From: Bacillota bacterium
GTDB lineage: Bacteria > Bacillota > Sulfobacillia > Sulfobacillales > Sulfobacillaceae
Direction: 5' to 3'
NCBI GenBank assembly: GCA_021846365.1
Contig: JAJZXC010000007.1
Span: forward strand, 1-32,857
DNA: 32,857 nucleotides
Made by a program: the position numbers and the translations under genes. This document shows, piece by piece, positions 19,628-29,868 of this stretch. Positions within the stretch are counted from its first letter, which is position 1; each line of letters starts with the position of its first letter. Below the pieces are notes generated by a model. That model was given only the letters and a program-made list of their open reading frames with translations, ran no database searches and had not been told where the DNA came from.

Positions 19628-20800
19628 TTAGGCTTCCTCACACGCCTGGGTGGGAGGATTACCTCGGTGGTAAATCAGGCGGCCGGCGCGCAGGGTTTTG
19701 AGGATGGTCCGGTCAGCATCCAGCACCACCGCGTCGGCTCGACAACCGGGAGCCAAGCGGCCGCGGTCGTCCCAGCCGAAGCGTTCGGCGACCAAGGTCG
19801 AAAGCGAGTCAATGACGTCAGCTTCGTCCACGTTCCATTCCAGCAAATTGCGGTAGGCCTGGGCCAAGGTAAGCTTGCTGCCCGCCAGTGTACCCGATGG
19901 CAAGCGCACCGCACGTTCATCAACTTCTACCTCGAGCTCTCCCAGACGGTGGCGCCCAGGCCCCAGCCCCACCGCCGAAATACCATCGGTCACGGCTATC
20001 ACGCGTCCTTGCGCGGCTGACCACACCATGCCAACCACGGCCGGATGAAGATGAACCCCATCGGCGATCACTTCGACTCGGATGCGCGGGTCGGAAAGCG
20101 CCAGCCCGACCAGCCCGGGAGCACGGTGATGTAACGACGGCATGCCGTTAAACAGATGGGTTACCCCGTCGGCGCCGGCGTCGGCTCCACGCTGGGCGGC
20201 CTCAAAATCCGCGCCGCTATGCCCCATATTGACCCGGATTGCCGCGGCCGTCAGCCAGGCAATGGTTTCCAAGGCGCCAGGGCGTTCGGGAGCGACGGTA
20301 ACCAACCGGATGCGCCCCTGGGCGCGATCGATGAGCCGTTCCAGTTCTCCACGGTCAGCCGCACGAATCCACGCCGGCGGCTGGGCGCCCCGATGCTCGG
20401 GATCCAGGTACGGACCTTCGAGGTGAAGCCCCAGCAGTTCCGCCCCGCGCTCGCTAACATAGTCCCCGGCGGCTGTAACCGCCGCCAGCAACGCTTCCGG
20501 ACTGGCAGTCAAGGTCGTCGCCAAAAAACCGGTAACACCGTATTTGGCAAGTTCCGCGGCCATGGTGGCCAATCGCTGGTGGCTGCCGTCCATGGTATCG
20601 GCGCCGCCGGCGCCGTGAACGTGCTGGTCCAGAAATCCGGGCACGATCCATTGCCGCTCGACCGAAGCCCGGGGCCGCACGCCGTCGATAACCCCCTCAC
20701 GATTCCAAGTGATCTCCCCAGGTTGGAAGCGTCGTGCCCGACTGTCCCAAATATGTCCATTTATCCGCCTATCTATCGGTGTATCCATCCGTCTGTCCAT
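19628..20800 (-). CDS. nagA: N-acetylglucosamine-6-phosphate deacetylase
   Basis: WIVPGFLDQHVHGAGGADTMDG, GLHLEGPYLDPEHRGAQPP, GVTHLFNGMPSLHHRAPG, VEVIADGVHLHP, VIAVTDGISAVG. Confidence 0.95.
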   Translation of the reverse strand: MDRRMDTPIDRRINGHIWDSRARRFQPGEITWNREGVIDGVRPRASVERQWIVPGFLDQHVHGAGGADTMDGSHQRLATMAAELAKYGVTGFLATTLTASPEALLAAVTAAGDYVSERGAELLGLHLEGPYLDPEHRGAQPPAWIRAADRGELERLIDRAQGRIRLVTVAPERPGALETIAWLTAAAIRVNMGHSGADFEAAQRGADAGADGVTHLFNGMPSLHHRAPGLVGLALSDPRIRVEVIADGVHLHPAVVGMVWSAAQGRVIAVTDGISAVGLGPGRHRLGELEVEVDERAVRLPSGTLAGSKLTLAQAYRNLLEWNVDEADVIDSLSTLVAERFGWDDRGRLAPGCRADAVVLDADRTILKTLRAGRLIYHRGNPPTQACEEA

Positions 20801-21710
20801 CCCCCGCTCTCCCCTCGTTGACCCACTTGCGGGCCAGCCGCACCGCCCCCTCGACTGGCGACAACCTTACTATCTCAAGTGCCGACCCCCGTCCGAGGCT
20901 CCACCATTCCCGCTCTAGGCGGGGCTTCAGCCACGGAGCCAGACCGCCCGCCAGGCCTGCTGGCCATCCCGGCCGCCACGCCAACCGATCCATTACCGAG
21001 GCCAGCCCCGCGACCAGGGTGCGGCATCCGTCGCCGACCAGACCTTGGGCCACAAAATCGGCGGCTGCCAACTCAATCACCTCGACGGCCAAATCCGCCA
21101 CCCGGCCGCGATCAAAATCGGGCGCGTACCAGTAGGCCAAGAGTTGGGCGGGCGTGGCCACTCCCCATTTCCGCGCAATTAAGGCGCTCAGTCCGGTTTC
21201 TGGTCCGATCCCCTCCCAATCCGCCAGACACGCACGCACCGCCTCCCGGCCGAGCCAAAATCCCGAGCCCTCATCACCCAGTTGCGAGCCATAACCCCCG
21301 GCCCGAACCGACCGCGTTCCGTCCTCACCATAGACCACAGAACCCGTTCCCACCACTGCCACCACACCCGGCGTCCCACCGGTGTGTGCCGCCCAGGCCA
21401 GGCGATAGTCACCCACCAGCCAAAACCGTTGGATTCCCATCCGCCGGAAAACCTCGCGCCAAGGGCCGCGCACTTCATCCCGGTCGGACCCGGCCAGCCC
21501 CACCACCATGCCCGAGACGTCAGCAGGGTGGATGTTCGCTTGCCGCCACACCTCCGCCACCGAAGCGTCGGCGAGTTGCCAGCCAACCGACAGCACGTTA
21601 CTGGCTCCCGCCTCGGCGCGATGAACGATTGTCCCCTGGGCATCCGCCACGGCCAGCCGGGTTGAAGTACCTCCGCCGTCCAAGCCGACATAATAGCCGC
21701 CGTCACTCAT
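20769..21710 (-). CDS. BadF/BadG/BcrA/BcrD-type ATPase, probable N-acetylglucosamine (amino sugar) kinase
   Basis: YYVGLDGGGTSTRLAVADAQG, VAVVGTGSVVYGEDGTRSVRAGGYGSQLGDEGSGFWLGREAVR; adjacent to nagA. Confidence 0.88.
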   Translation of the reverse strand: MSDGGYYVGLDGGGTSTRLAVADAQGTIVHRAEAGASNVLSVGWQLADASVAEVWRQANIHPADVSGMVVGLAGSDRDEVRGPWREVFRRMGIQRFWLVGDYRLAWAAHTGGTPGVVAVVGTGSVVYGEDGTRSVRAGGYGSQLGDEGSGFWLGREAVRACLADWEGIGPETGLSALIARKWGVATPAQLLAYWYAPDFDRGRVADLAVEVIELAAADFVAQGLVGDGCRTLVAGLASVMDRLAWRPGWPAGLAGGLAPWLKPRLEREWWSLGRGSALEIVRLSPVEGAVRLARKWVNEGRAGDGQTDGYTDR

Positions 21711-23020
21711 TACTCAGCCTTTTGCCGCAGGCTGTAAAACGTATCGAAAAATCCCGGGTAACTGATAGCCACCGAAGCCTGGCCCAAGAGTTCGGTCGCG
21801 CCCTGGGCCACCGACGAAGCCACCGCCAACATCATTGCAATGCGGTGATCACCATGCGCATCCACCATCGCCCCCTTGAGCGGGGACGGGCCGTAAATCC
21901 GAAACCCGTCACTGGTTTCCTCAATCGCGGCTCCCATGCGGGAAAGGCCCTCGACCGTGGCCCGAATGCGGTCGCTTTCCTTGACCCGCAGCTCTTCGGC
22001 GCCGGCAACGACGCTTTCGCCCTCAGCCTGGGTGCCTAACAAGGCCACCAGGGGCAATTCGTCAATCATGGCCGGGACTTGGTCGGCTTGCACCGCTACC
22101 GCTCTCAAACGCCCTCCCTGTACGGTGATGTCTCCCCACGGCTCGGGGTCCGACCCATGCTCAAGGTAGCCTACCTCAGCCCCCATCGATGCCAACAGGT
22201 GGTAAAAGCCGAGCCGTTCGGGATTGAGGCTGACGCCTTCCAATCTCACCCGCCCCTCGGGTCGGAGTGCGGCTAAGGCCGCCCAAAAGGCTGCCGAGGA
22301 AGGATCACCGGGCACGCGGACGTTGACCGTTCGAAGGGCCTCCGGATGCGGTTCAATCGTAATCCGCCTCCCCCGCCCCGCGGCCTCCGAGGCAAGGCTG
22401 GTTCCCATCGCCGTTAGCATCCGCTCCGTGTGATCCCGCGTGGGTATGGGCTCCTCAACCGTGACCGGGGCTTTTGCGTTCAGCGCCGCCAGCAACACAG
22501 CCGACTTAACTTGCGCTGACGCCATCTCCAGGGCAATCGTCCCCCCGGTGAGGCGGCTTCCGCGAACCGCCACCGGCGCCCGTCCGCCCCGCCTGGTCCA
22601 TAGCTCCGCCCCCAAATCGGTCAACGGGTCAGCCACCCGCGCCATCGGCCGCAAGCTTAATGATGCATCCCCAAAGAGCACGGTGAGCAAACCCGTCGGC
22701 GCTCCCGCCGCCAGGCCCATGGCCAAGCGCATGGTGGTACCGGAGTTAGCGCAGTCCACCGGCTGCAAAGGCTCTGACCAGGCCTGGCGTCCTCCCGGGC
22801 CCCTTAAGATAAGGCGCTCGGCGCTGCGTTCCACCACGCTCACTCCCCAGGCCTCAGCCAGTTGCAGGCTGGCCTTGGTATCCGCCGCTTCCAGCCAGCC
22901 CCACAGCTCGCTCTCGCCTCCGCTCAAGGCGGAAAACAAAATAGCCCGATGGGTGATCGATTTGTCCCCCGGAACCCGCACCCGACTGTCAACAGGCCGA
23001 TGCCACGGCGTCAGTTGCAT
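21710..23020 (-). CDS. aroA: 3-phosphoshikimate 1-carboxyvinyltransferase (EPSP synthase)
   Basis: VPGDKSITHRAILFSAL, DCANSGTTMRL, VKESDRIRA, DHRIAMMLAV. Confidence 0.97.
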   Translation of the reverse strand: MQLTPWHRPVDSRVRVPGDKSITHRAILFSALSGGESELWGWLEAADTKASLQLAEAWGVSVVERSAERLILRGPGGRQAWSEPLQPVDCANSGTTMRLAMGLAAGAPTGLLTVLFGDASLSLRPMARVADPLTDLGAELWTRRGGRAPVAVRGSRLTGGTIALEMASAQVKSAVLLAALNAKAPVTVEEPIPTRDHTERMLTAMGTSLASEAAGRGRRITIEPHPEALRTVNVRVPGDPSSAAFWAALAALRPEGRVRLEGVSLNPERLGFYHLLASMGAEVGYLEHGSDPEPWGDITVQGGRLRAVAVQADQVPAMIDELPLVALLGTQAEGESVVAGAEELRVKESDRIRATVEGLSRMGAAIEETSDGFRIYGPSPLKGAMVDAHGDHRIAMMLAVASSVAQGATELLGQASVAISYPGFFDTFYSLRQKAE

Positions 23021-23871
23021 AGTTTTCCCCTTTCTGTGCGCGCCCGTATCGCCGGAGTCAGTTCGATATCGTCAAGCTTACGACCCTGACGCAGTGCGTC
23101 GAGCCAACTCTCGATCACCTGCCGGTAGGCTTCCAGGTCGGGAATCAGCGCATCGCGATTGGCCTGCACGATCTCGTTCCACAAACTCGGGTCCGAACTT
23201 CCTACCCGGCTGGTATCCATAAACCCTGGCCCGGCCATCTCCGGCCATGGGCCGAGGTCGCTTCCCGTCCGCTCGGCCACTACCAATAGCGCGGCCGACA
23301 CCACGTACGGCAAGTGACTGACCAGCCCGGTTACGCGGTCGTGGCTGGCGGCATCCATCGACACTTGACGCATGCGCCATGCCTCAAGCACCTCGTCGAT
23401 GACCGGCTTAGGCGGCTCGCCGTGGCCGGGCACCGGAATCACCGCACAAACGTGGCCGTCAAACAGATCGGCTCGGGAGGCCTCATATCCCGTCCGTTCC
23501 CGGCCAGCCATCGGATGCAAGCAAAGCGGCGTGAGATGACCAGGCAGGGCGGCGAGAACCGGAACGATGGGCAATTTGACGGAACTGACGTCAACCACGA
23601 CTTGCTCACGGCGGACGACCGCTGCCCATTCCGCTAACCATTCACCGACACGAGCCAAGGGTGGCGCCATGACTACCCAATCTACGGTGTCTGCCCATTG
23701 TTGCCACGCCGATTCTCGGTTTTGAATTACCCCGTCATGAAACGCCTGCTGCATCGTGCTTAGGTTCTGATCGTAACCTTTCACCGTAAACCCCGCGCGG
23801 CAGAACGCCTTAGCCGCCGATCCCCCGATTAAGCCCAGTCCAATCACGCCAACAGATGGACGGGGGCACAT
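23011..23871 (-). CDS. tyrA: Prephenate dehydrogenase
   Basis: VGVIGLGLIGGSAAKAFCRAGFTVKGYDQN, CLHPMAGRERTGYEASRADLFDGHVCAVIP; start [11 protein letters not shown] at 23871 overlaps aroF stop (TGATG). Confidence 0.93.
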   Translation of the reverse strand: MCPRPSVGVIGLGLIGGSAAKAFCRAGFTVKGYDQNLSTMQQAFHDGVIQNRESAWQQWADTVDWVVMAPPLARVGEWLAEWAAVVRREQVVVDVSSVKLPIVPVLAALPGHLTPLCLHPMAGRERTGYEASRADLFDGHVCAVIPVPGHGEPPKPVIDEVLEAWRMRQVSMDAASHDRVTGLVSHLPYVVSAALLVVAERTGSDLGPWPEMAGPGFMDTSRVGSSDPSLWNEIVQANRDALIPDLEAYRQVIESWLDALRQGRKLDDIELTPAIRARTERGKLCN

Positions 23872-24881
23872 CAGAGCGTCCGTCCGACCACTTCGGCCAG
23901 CGCTCGGAGCGAGCGCACCAACTCTTCCAGGTGAGGCAAGTTCAGACTTTGCGGGCCGTCGGACAACGCCCTGGCGGGATCCGGATGCGCTTCGATAATG
24001 AGTCCGTCGGCTCCTGCCGCCACCGCCGCCCGTGCCATCGGCGCCACCCAATTCCAGTGTCCGGTAGAATGCGAGGGGTCGATTACGATCGGCAGGTGCG
24101 ACAACTCTTTCACCACCGGAATGGCACTCAAGTCCAGGGTATTTCTCGTCTTCGACTCGTAGGTGCGGATCCCCCGCTCACAGAGGATGACATTGGGGTT
24201 GCCGTGGGCGACGATGTATTCCGCTGCTTGCAGCCATTCGTCAATGGTGGCCGACATTCCGCGCTTCAACAACACCGGCTTGGCGGTTTGCCCCACCGCC
24301 TTCAACAGTTCGAAGTTCTGCATGTTGCGCGCCCCGATCTGAACCACGTCGGCCCATTCGGCAACCTGGTGCAGGCTTTCATGGTCAACCGCTTCGGTTA
24401 CGATCATGAGACCATAGTGCTCACGCGCTTGCGCCAAAATCTTGAGTCCCTCCACCCCCATCCCTTGAAAACTGTAGGGGGACGTCCTGGGTTTGTAGGC
24501 TCCTCCCCGCAGGACAGACAGCCCGAGGCCACTGACCACTCCGGCCGCCTCCATCACCTGCTCGCGCGACTCCACGGCGCAGGGACCAGCCATCACCACG
24601 ACCCGTTTAGCGCCCACCGACACCGGTCCGATCCGGACCACGCTCGGCTCGGGATGAAACTCCCGGCTGACCAGCTTGTAAGGTCGATGAACAGGCACCA
24701 CCTGTTCCACTCCTGCCATGGCAGACACTCCATACACCCTTTCCGTATTCTCTCCGATAGCGCCGATAATGGTGCGCTCCACGCCCGGCGAAAGATGCAC
24801 GCGGAACCCGTCGTCGACCAAACGTCCCCGAATCGCTTCAACTTGCTCCGGGGTGGCATCATGCCGCATGACCACGATCAT
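23871..24881 (-). CDS. aroF: 3-deoxy-7-phosphoheptulonate synthase (type I-beta DAHP synthase with N-terminal regulatory-like domain)
   Basis: [86 protein letters not shown]. Confidence 0.96.
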   Translation of the reverse strand: MIVVMRHDATPEQVEAIRGRLVDDGFRVHLSPGVERTIIGAIGENTERVYGVSAMAGVEQVVPVHRPYKLVSREFHPEPSVVRIGPVSVGAKRVVVMAGPCAVESREQVMEAAGVVSGLGLSVLRGGAYKPRTSPYSFQGMGVEGLKILAQAREHYGLMIVTEAVDHESLHQVAEWADVVQIGARNMQNFELLKAVGQTAKPVLLKRGMSATIDEWLQAAEYIVAHGNPNVILCERGIRTYESKTRNTLDLSAIPVVKELSHLPIVIDPSHSTGHWNWVAPMARAAVAAGADGLIIEAHPDPARALSDGPQSLNLPHLEELVRSLRALAEVVGRTL

Positions 24882-25016
24882 CGTTGTACTACCCCCTTGT
24901 ACGGTATATGCACGCGTTTTTATGGCGAGCCATGTCTTCTGTTCTGGTTGCTGGCAATCCTCAATCCTCCGGCCCACGGCCGGATACGCGGAGGGTTGAA
25001 AGGTCCGAACGTAACG

Positions 25017-25298
25017 GAGAAGGCCCCCTCCCACACTTAGGGACGAAGGCCTTCTCTCCGCGGTACCACCCTACTGGCTGTGAGTCCACAGCCACTCGGT
25101 CAGTCCAGCCAACGACTGGACTGCTCTTCGTAACGGGAAGCACCGGCTTGCCTACTGCTCATGGTATTTGAGGTTCAACGCGCGCTCCCGGGCGTACGGT
25201 CAGGACACAAGGCACGGCTCGCACCCTCCGCCGATTCTCTTCGGCTCTTGCCATCCGACGCCTTCCCGGTCATCGCTTTCAAGTTATTCGGTTGAACC
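25017..25298 (-). promoter_or_regulatory. T-box leader upstream of aroF; aligned specifier UAC (Tyr) at 25196-25194
   Basis: T-box AGGGTGGTACCGCGG (25058-25072), terminator GAGAAGGCC/GGCCTTCTC (25017-25025/25048-25056), stem I base ggttcaac/gttgaacc; specifier placed by alignment with the trp T-box. Confidence 0.9.
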
Positions 25299-25300
25299 GC

Positions 25301-25329
25301 ATGTTACAACGCAGCAGAGGCAGTGTCAA
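25301..25329 (-). promoter_or_regulatory. Sigma-A promoter for the Tyr T-box operon
   Basis: Minus strand TTGACA (25324-25329)-17 nt-TAACAT (25301-25306), immediately upstream of T-box stem I. Confidence 0.75.
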
Positions 25330-25366
25330 TACCTTCGTGGTGAGATGATACCGGTAAGCGAGCCTC

Positions 25367-26191
25367 TCAGCCCCTTGGTGTCTCGGCCAGGGCCTCGACC
25401 ATCGGTCGCAAGAACGCGTAGGCGGCCTCTGCCGCCGCCTGCGGTCGGCGCATAATCGCCTCGGTCAGTGCGCTGCCCACAATCACTCCGTCGGCGAACT
25501 GGCCAATGGCGCGGGCGTGCTCGGGGGTAGCAATGCCGAAGCCAATCGCCACCGGCAGCGGGACGGCTTGGCGAATGCGGCCCACCAAGCCTTCCAGGTC
25601 GTCGGCGAGGGCCTGCCGCGCTCCCGTCACTCCGGTCACCGACACGGCATAGACAAAACCGGTCGCCGAGCGCAGGGCGACGAGGTGGGCGTCGGTCGAG
25701 GTGGGCGCCACCAAAGGAATCACCGCCAGTCCACGGGCAGAAAATGCCTGGCGCAATTCACCGGCCTCGGTCCAGGGCAAATCGGGCACAATCGCACCTG
25801 CCATACCGCAAGACGCGGCATCATCGGCAAAGTGCTCAAATCCCCGCCGCAACACTGGGTTAACGTAGGTCAAGAATACCCGCGGCAGGCTGATCTTGGC
25901 ATGAACAAGGGTATCCAAGATGGCATCCACCCGCACCCCACCGGCGAGCGCCGTTGCCGCGGCTCGTTGCAACACCGGGCCGTCAGCCAGCGGGTCGGAA
26001 AAGGGTATCCCTACCTCGACCAGATCCGCGCCCGCCTCCGCGGCGGCGTGCAGCAATTCCGGCAGGTCGGCCAGCGACGGATAGCCGGCGGTAAAGAACG
26101 GGATCAAGGCAGTCCGTGCCTCCTCACCGGCGCGCCGAAACGCCTCGGCGAGAGCGCTGGTGCCGCTATTTCGTTCCCTGGGGACAGCCAT
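25367..26191 (-). CDS. trpA: Tryptophan synthase alpha chain
   Basis: ALIPFFTAGYPSLADLPELLHAAAEAGADLVEVGIPFSDPLADGPVLQRA. Confidence 0.97.
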   Translation of the reverse strand: MAVPRERNSGTSALAEAFRRAGEEARTALIPFFTAGYPSLADLPELLHAAAEAGADLVEVGIPFSDPLADGPVLQRAAATALAGGVRVDAILDTLVHAKISLPRVFLTYVNPVLRRGFEHFADDAASCGMAGAIVPDLPWTEAGELRQAFSARGLAVIPLVAPTSTDAHLVALRSATGFVYAVSVTGVTGARQALADDLEGLVGRIRQAVPLPVAIGFGIATPEHARAIGQFADGVIVGSALTEAIMRRPQAAAEAAYAFLRPMVEALAETPRG

Positions 26192-27390
26192 TACCCTTCC
26201 CTCCCCTCAAGTTGATAGACCGTATCCACATCCTTGTCGCCCCGCCCCGAAAGATTGATCAAGACCCGAGCCCCGGCCGCTTGCAGACGCTCGCGGGCCC
26301 GCAGCACCCAGGCTACCGCGTGCGCGCTTTCCAAGGCGGGGATGATGCCCTCCCATTCGGCCAGCTGATGAAAAGCCTCCAGCGCCTCCCGGTCGGTCAC
26401 CGTATGGTAGCGTGCGCGGCCCGAATAGTGCAGGTAGGCATGCTCGGGACCCACGCCGGGATAGTCTAGACCAGCCGATATGGAGTGCGCCGGCTGAATT
26501 TGACCGTCGGCGTCCTGCAACAGGTAGCTCATTGCGCCATGCAGCACGCCAGGCTCGGCGATGGCGATACTCGCCGCATGGCGGCCCGTTTCGAGGCCTT
26601 CGCCGGCGGCTTCCACGCCAACCAGTTCCACCGGGTCATGGCGAAAGGGATGGAAGATGCCCATCGCGTTGGATCCGCCGCCTACGGCGGCGACGATGTG
26701 GGTGGGCGGTCCACCGGTCAGCTTTTCCATTTGACGGCGCGCTTCGCGTCCGATCACTGACTGAAAATCACGTACCATCATGGGATAGGGATGCGGGCCA
26801 ACTACCGAGCCGATGACGTAAAACGTGTCGCGCACGTTGGTGACCCAGTCGCGGATGGCCTCGTTGGTGGCATCCTTCAACGTTCTGGTGCCGCTGGCCA
26901 CGGCCGTTACCTTGGCCCCTAAAATGCGCATCCGGTAAACGTTCAGCGCCTGCCGCCGCACGTCTTCTTCGCCCATAAAAATCTCCGCCGACAGTCCAAA
27001 CAGGCTGGCTGCCGTGGCCGTCGCTACACCGTGTTGGCCGGCGCCGGTCTCGGCTATGATTCGGTGCTTTTGCATGCGCCGAGCCAACAATACCTGTCCC
27101 AGCGTGTTGTTAATCTTATGCGCCCCGGTGTGATTGAGGTCTTCGCGCTTCAAATAGACGTCAAAGCCGAGCGCCGCGCTCATCCGGTCGGCCCGCCGCA
27201 GCGGCGTTGGCCGACCCACGTAGTTGGCCAGGTATTCGCGCAGTTCCGCGATAAATTCGCGGTCGTTCCGCCAATGTGAATAAGCCTGCTCCAACTCATC
27301 TAGGGCGGGAATCAACGTTTCCGGAACGTAGCGCCCGCCGAAGGGGCCGAACCGCCCCTTGGCGTCGGGAACCCGCGTCAACGGCTTCAT
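26191..27390 (-). CDS. trpB: Tryptophan synthase beta chain
   Basis: [72 protein letters not shown]. Confidence 0.98.
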   Translation of the reverse strand: MKPLTRVPDAKGRFGPFGGRYVPETLIPALDELEQAYSHWRNDREFIAELREYLANYVGRPTPLRRADRMSAALGFDVYLKREDLNHTGAHKINNTLGQVLLARRMQKHRIIAETGAGQHGVATATAASLFGLSAEIFMGEEDVRRQALNVYRMRILGAKVTAVASGTRTLKDATNEAIRDWVTNVRDTFYVIGSVVGPHPYPMMVRDFQSVIGREARRQMEKLTGGPPTHIVAAVGGGSNAMGIFHPFRHDPVELVGVEAAGEGLETGRHAASIAIAEPGVLHGAMSYLLQDADGQIQPAHSISAGLDYPGVGPEHAYLHYSGRARYHTVTDREALEAFHQLAEWEGIIPALESAHAVAWVLRARERLQAAGARVLINLSGRGDKDVDTVYQLEGREG

Positions 27391-27953
27391 CTTTTAGCCT
27401 CCCTGACAAATTGCTCGATTAAGTCGACCGCCTTCTCCCCGTCCCGCTCCACGCCACTGGACACGTCCACCCCCGCCGGGCGCAGGCGCGCCACCAGTTC
27501 TCGCACGTTGTCGGGTCTAAGCCCCCCCGCCAACCAATACGGTCCGCCTGTCTCGGGCAGTCGCCAACCCCAGGCTTGCCCGGAACCCGCTTGAGGTCCG
27601 TCGAGCAGCCAGACATCGGCGTCCGTCACCGTGGGATCGGCGCTCACGGCGAGAAGAGAGTGAGCGCTAAGAAACCTCTGCCATCCGGGAGGAGCGCTAG
27701 CCTGCCATTGCACCCCGTAAAGTGGCAACGCGGCGACAATGTGCTCCATGCTGACCAGCGTCGGCGCATCGGCAAACACGGCGATGTACCGCCCCGGCGC
27801 GCCGGCAATGATGTCCCCCGCCTGTTCCACGGTTACCTGCCGCCGGCTGGGAGCCAAGACCAAACCCAGGAAATCGGCACCGGCCAGCCACGCCGCGCGA
27901 GCCGTTTCGACCCTTTTGATTCCGCAAATCTTGACCAGCATTCCGCCGCTCAC
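27387..27953 (-). CDS. trpF: Phosphoribosylanthranilate isomerase
   Basis: [54 protein letters not shown]. Confidence 0.94.
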   Translation of the reverse strand: MSGGMLVKICGIKRVETARAAWLAGADFLGLVLAPSRRQVTVEQAGDIIAGAPGRYIAVFADAPTLVSMEHIVAALPLYGVQWQASAPPGWQRFLSAHSLLAVSADPTVTDADVWLLDGPQAGSGQAWGWRLPETGGPYWLAGGLRPDNVRELVARLRPAGVDVSSGVERDGEKAVDLIEQFVREAKR

Positions 27954-28714
27954 GACCGCAAGTCCTCCAGCAGGCGTCCGCCCCGCATCAAACTTTCGCC
28001 TACCAACACCGCCCGGTAGCCCGCCCTGCGCAGACCCAGCACATCGGCTGCGGTTTGAATTCCGCTCTCGCTGACCGCAGTCACCTTCGATGGGATGCGC
28101 GCCGCCATCTGGTGAGAGAACTCCAGCCGGGTTTCAAAAGTGTCTAGGTCTCGATTATTGATTCCAATTAGCAGTGGATCTACGGTGAGGGCGCGTTCGA
28201 GCTCGACTGCGGAATGCACTTCGACCAGGGCTTGCATGCCCAATTCGGAAACCATCGCGAAGAGGTCGGCGAAAAGGGAGCGATCGTCAATGATGCGAAC
28301 AATCAGCAGCACGGCGTCGGCACCGCGGCTACGCGCCTGCCATACCTGCACCGGGCGCCGCACGAAGTCCTTGCACAAGACCGGACAGTTCACGGCCGCG
28401 CGCACTGAGGCCAAATGCTCCATGTCACCGGCAAAGAATTCCGGTTCGGTCAGCACCGAGATCGCTGAGGCGCCCAACGCTTGGTACCTGCGCGCTTGGC
28501 CGACGGGATCATAGCTCGGGGTGAGCCAGCCCTTGGAAGGCGACCTATGCTTACACTCCGCGATAACCCCCACCTGCTGTGGAGCCGTCAGCAAAGCTTC
28601 ACGAAATGGGCGAGGTCGCGGTGCCTGCTCGGCCCGAGCGCGGATGGCCGGAAGTTCGCGCTCCCATTCGGTCGCCCGGCGGTCCACCGCCGCCACGATC
28701 TCTTCCAAAAACAT
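27950..28714 (-). CDS. trpC: Indole-3-glycerol phosphate synthase
   Basis: VIAECKHRSPSKGWL, ISVLTEPEFFAG, PVLCKDFV, IGINNRDLDTF, VSESGI. Confidence 0.96.
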   Translation of the reverse strand: MFLEEIVAAVDRRATEWERELPAIRARAEQAPRPRPFREALLTAPQQVGVIAECKHRSPSKGWLTPSYDPVGQARRYQALGASAISVLTEPEFFAGDMEHLASVRAAVNCPVLCKDFVRRPVQVWQARSRGADAVLLIVRIIDDRSLFADLFAMVSELGMQALVEVHSAVELERALTVDPLLIGINNRDLDTFETRLEFSHQMAARIPSKVTAVSESGIQTAADVLGLRRAGYRAVLVGESLMRGGRLLEDLRS

Positions 28715-28759
28715 CCTTGTTTGCCGCCTCCTTCTCTTGCTTAAGGCCCGGCACCGCCG

Positions 28760-29782
28760 TCACGGTGCCTGGCTCGACAACTGGCCAAGCCGCTCCAATA
28801 CCCAAGCGGCACGACCAGTATCGATCGATTCCCGGGCCAACGCCACTCCGCTCGCCGGACTGCTGGCCACTCGGGCGGCCCATAGCGCCACCCCGGCATT
28901 GGCCAGCACCACGTCGCGATGGGGACCGTGCTCTCCCGCCAATACCCGCCGGCAAATCTCCGCATTGGCGGCGGGACTACCCCCGACCACCGCATCTAGC
29001 GGATGGGAGGGCAGGTCTAGATCGGCGGCGGTCAAGCGCCCGCTCTCTAGACGATCTCCGTCCACTCGCACGTATTGAGTCACGCCGGCCAGGGTCACCT
29101 CGTCGAGTCCGTCGCCATGCACAACAATCGCCTGATCGACCCCCAACCTCAAGAGTGCTTCGGCCATCAGCGGAAGGTAGCGGGCATCATACAGGCCCAA
29201 CAATTGGCGTTCAGGCCCGGCCGGGTTGGTGAGCGGGCCGAGCAGGTTGAATACGGTGCGAATTCCCATTTCCCGCCGTACGGGGGCGGCAAACCGCATC
29301 GCCCGATGCACGCTTTGCGCATACAAAAAAGCGAATCCCGTCTCTTCCAGCATGGCCGCCAGGACTTCCGGGCCGGGATCCAGGGAGACCCCGAGCGCCT
29401 CCAACACGTCGGCGCTACCGCTGGTCGACGTGGCCGCCCGATTGCCATGTTTGACCACCGTTGCTCCCGCCCCCGCCGCCACCAAAGCCGCTACGGTAGA
29501 GATATTGAAACTGTGGGAGCCATCTCCCCCCGTCCCGCAGGTATCCAGCAAGGGTCGCCGGGAAACCTCCACCGTGGCCGCGTGACGGCGCATCGAACGG
29601 GCAAATCCGGCCAGCTCGGCCGCGGTTTCGCCCCGGATCCGGAGTCCCATCAGGAGGGCACCCATCTGCGCCGGCGTCGTCTCACCGGTCATGATGTCAT
29701 CCATCACCGACTCGGCCAGGAATTCCTCCAAAATCCCCCCGTCAGCCACCACCCTTAACGCCTCCGCGGTCGCTTGGCCCAT
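28760..29782 (-). CDS. trpD: Anthranilate phosphoribosyltransferase
   Basis: LLDTCGTGGDGSHSFNIST, VKHGNRAATSTSGSADVLEALG, GPLTNPAGP, VHGDGLDE. Confidence 0.97.
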   Translation of the reverse strand: MGQATAEALRVVADGGILEEFLAESVMDDIMTGETTPAQMGALLMGLRIRGETAAELAGFARSMRRHAATVEVSRRPLLDTCGTGGDGSHSFNISTVAALVAAGAGATVVKHGNRAATSTSGSADVLEALGVSLDPGPEVLAAMLEETGFAFLYAQSVHRAMRFAAPVRREMGIRTVFNLLGPLTNPAGPERQLLGLYDARYLPLMAEALLRLGVDQAIVVHGDGLDEVTLAGVTQYVRVDGDRLESGRLTAADLDLPSHPLDAVVGGSPAANAEICRRVLAGEHGPHRDVVLANAGVALWAARVASSPASGVALARESIDTGRAAWVLERLGQLSSQAP

Positions 29783-29839
29783 GATTAATCCTCCTATATA
29801 TGCTCACTATCCCTCGACCACCCATCCCTGGGCCAACAA

Positions 29840-29868
29840 CCACCGGGATGCCACCGGGATGCCACCGG
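29840..29868. repeat. 11-bp tandem repeat (ccaccgggatg x ~2.6) abutting the trpG stop codon
   Basis: ccaccgggatg ccaccgggatg ccaccgg. Confidence 0.9.

Noticed and set aside
23856-25040. 394-aa + ORF opposite aroF (also 20879-22039 + and 9347-10288 +)
   Set aside because: Antisense shadow ORFs within confidently assigned genes.
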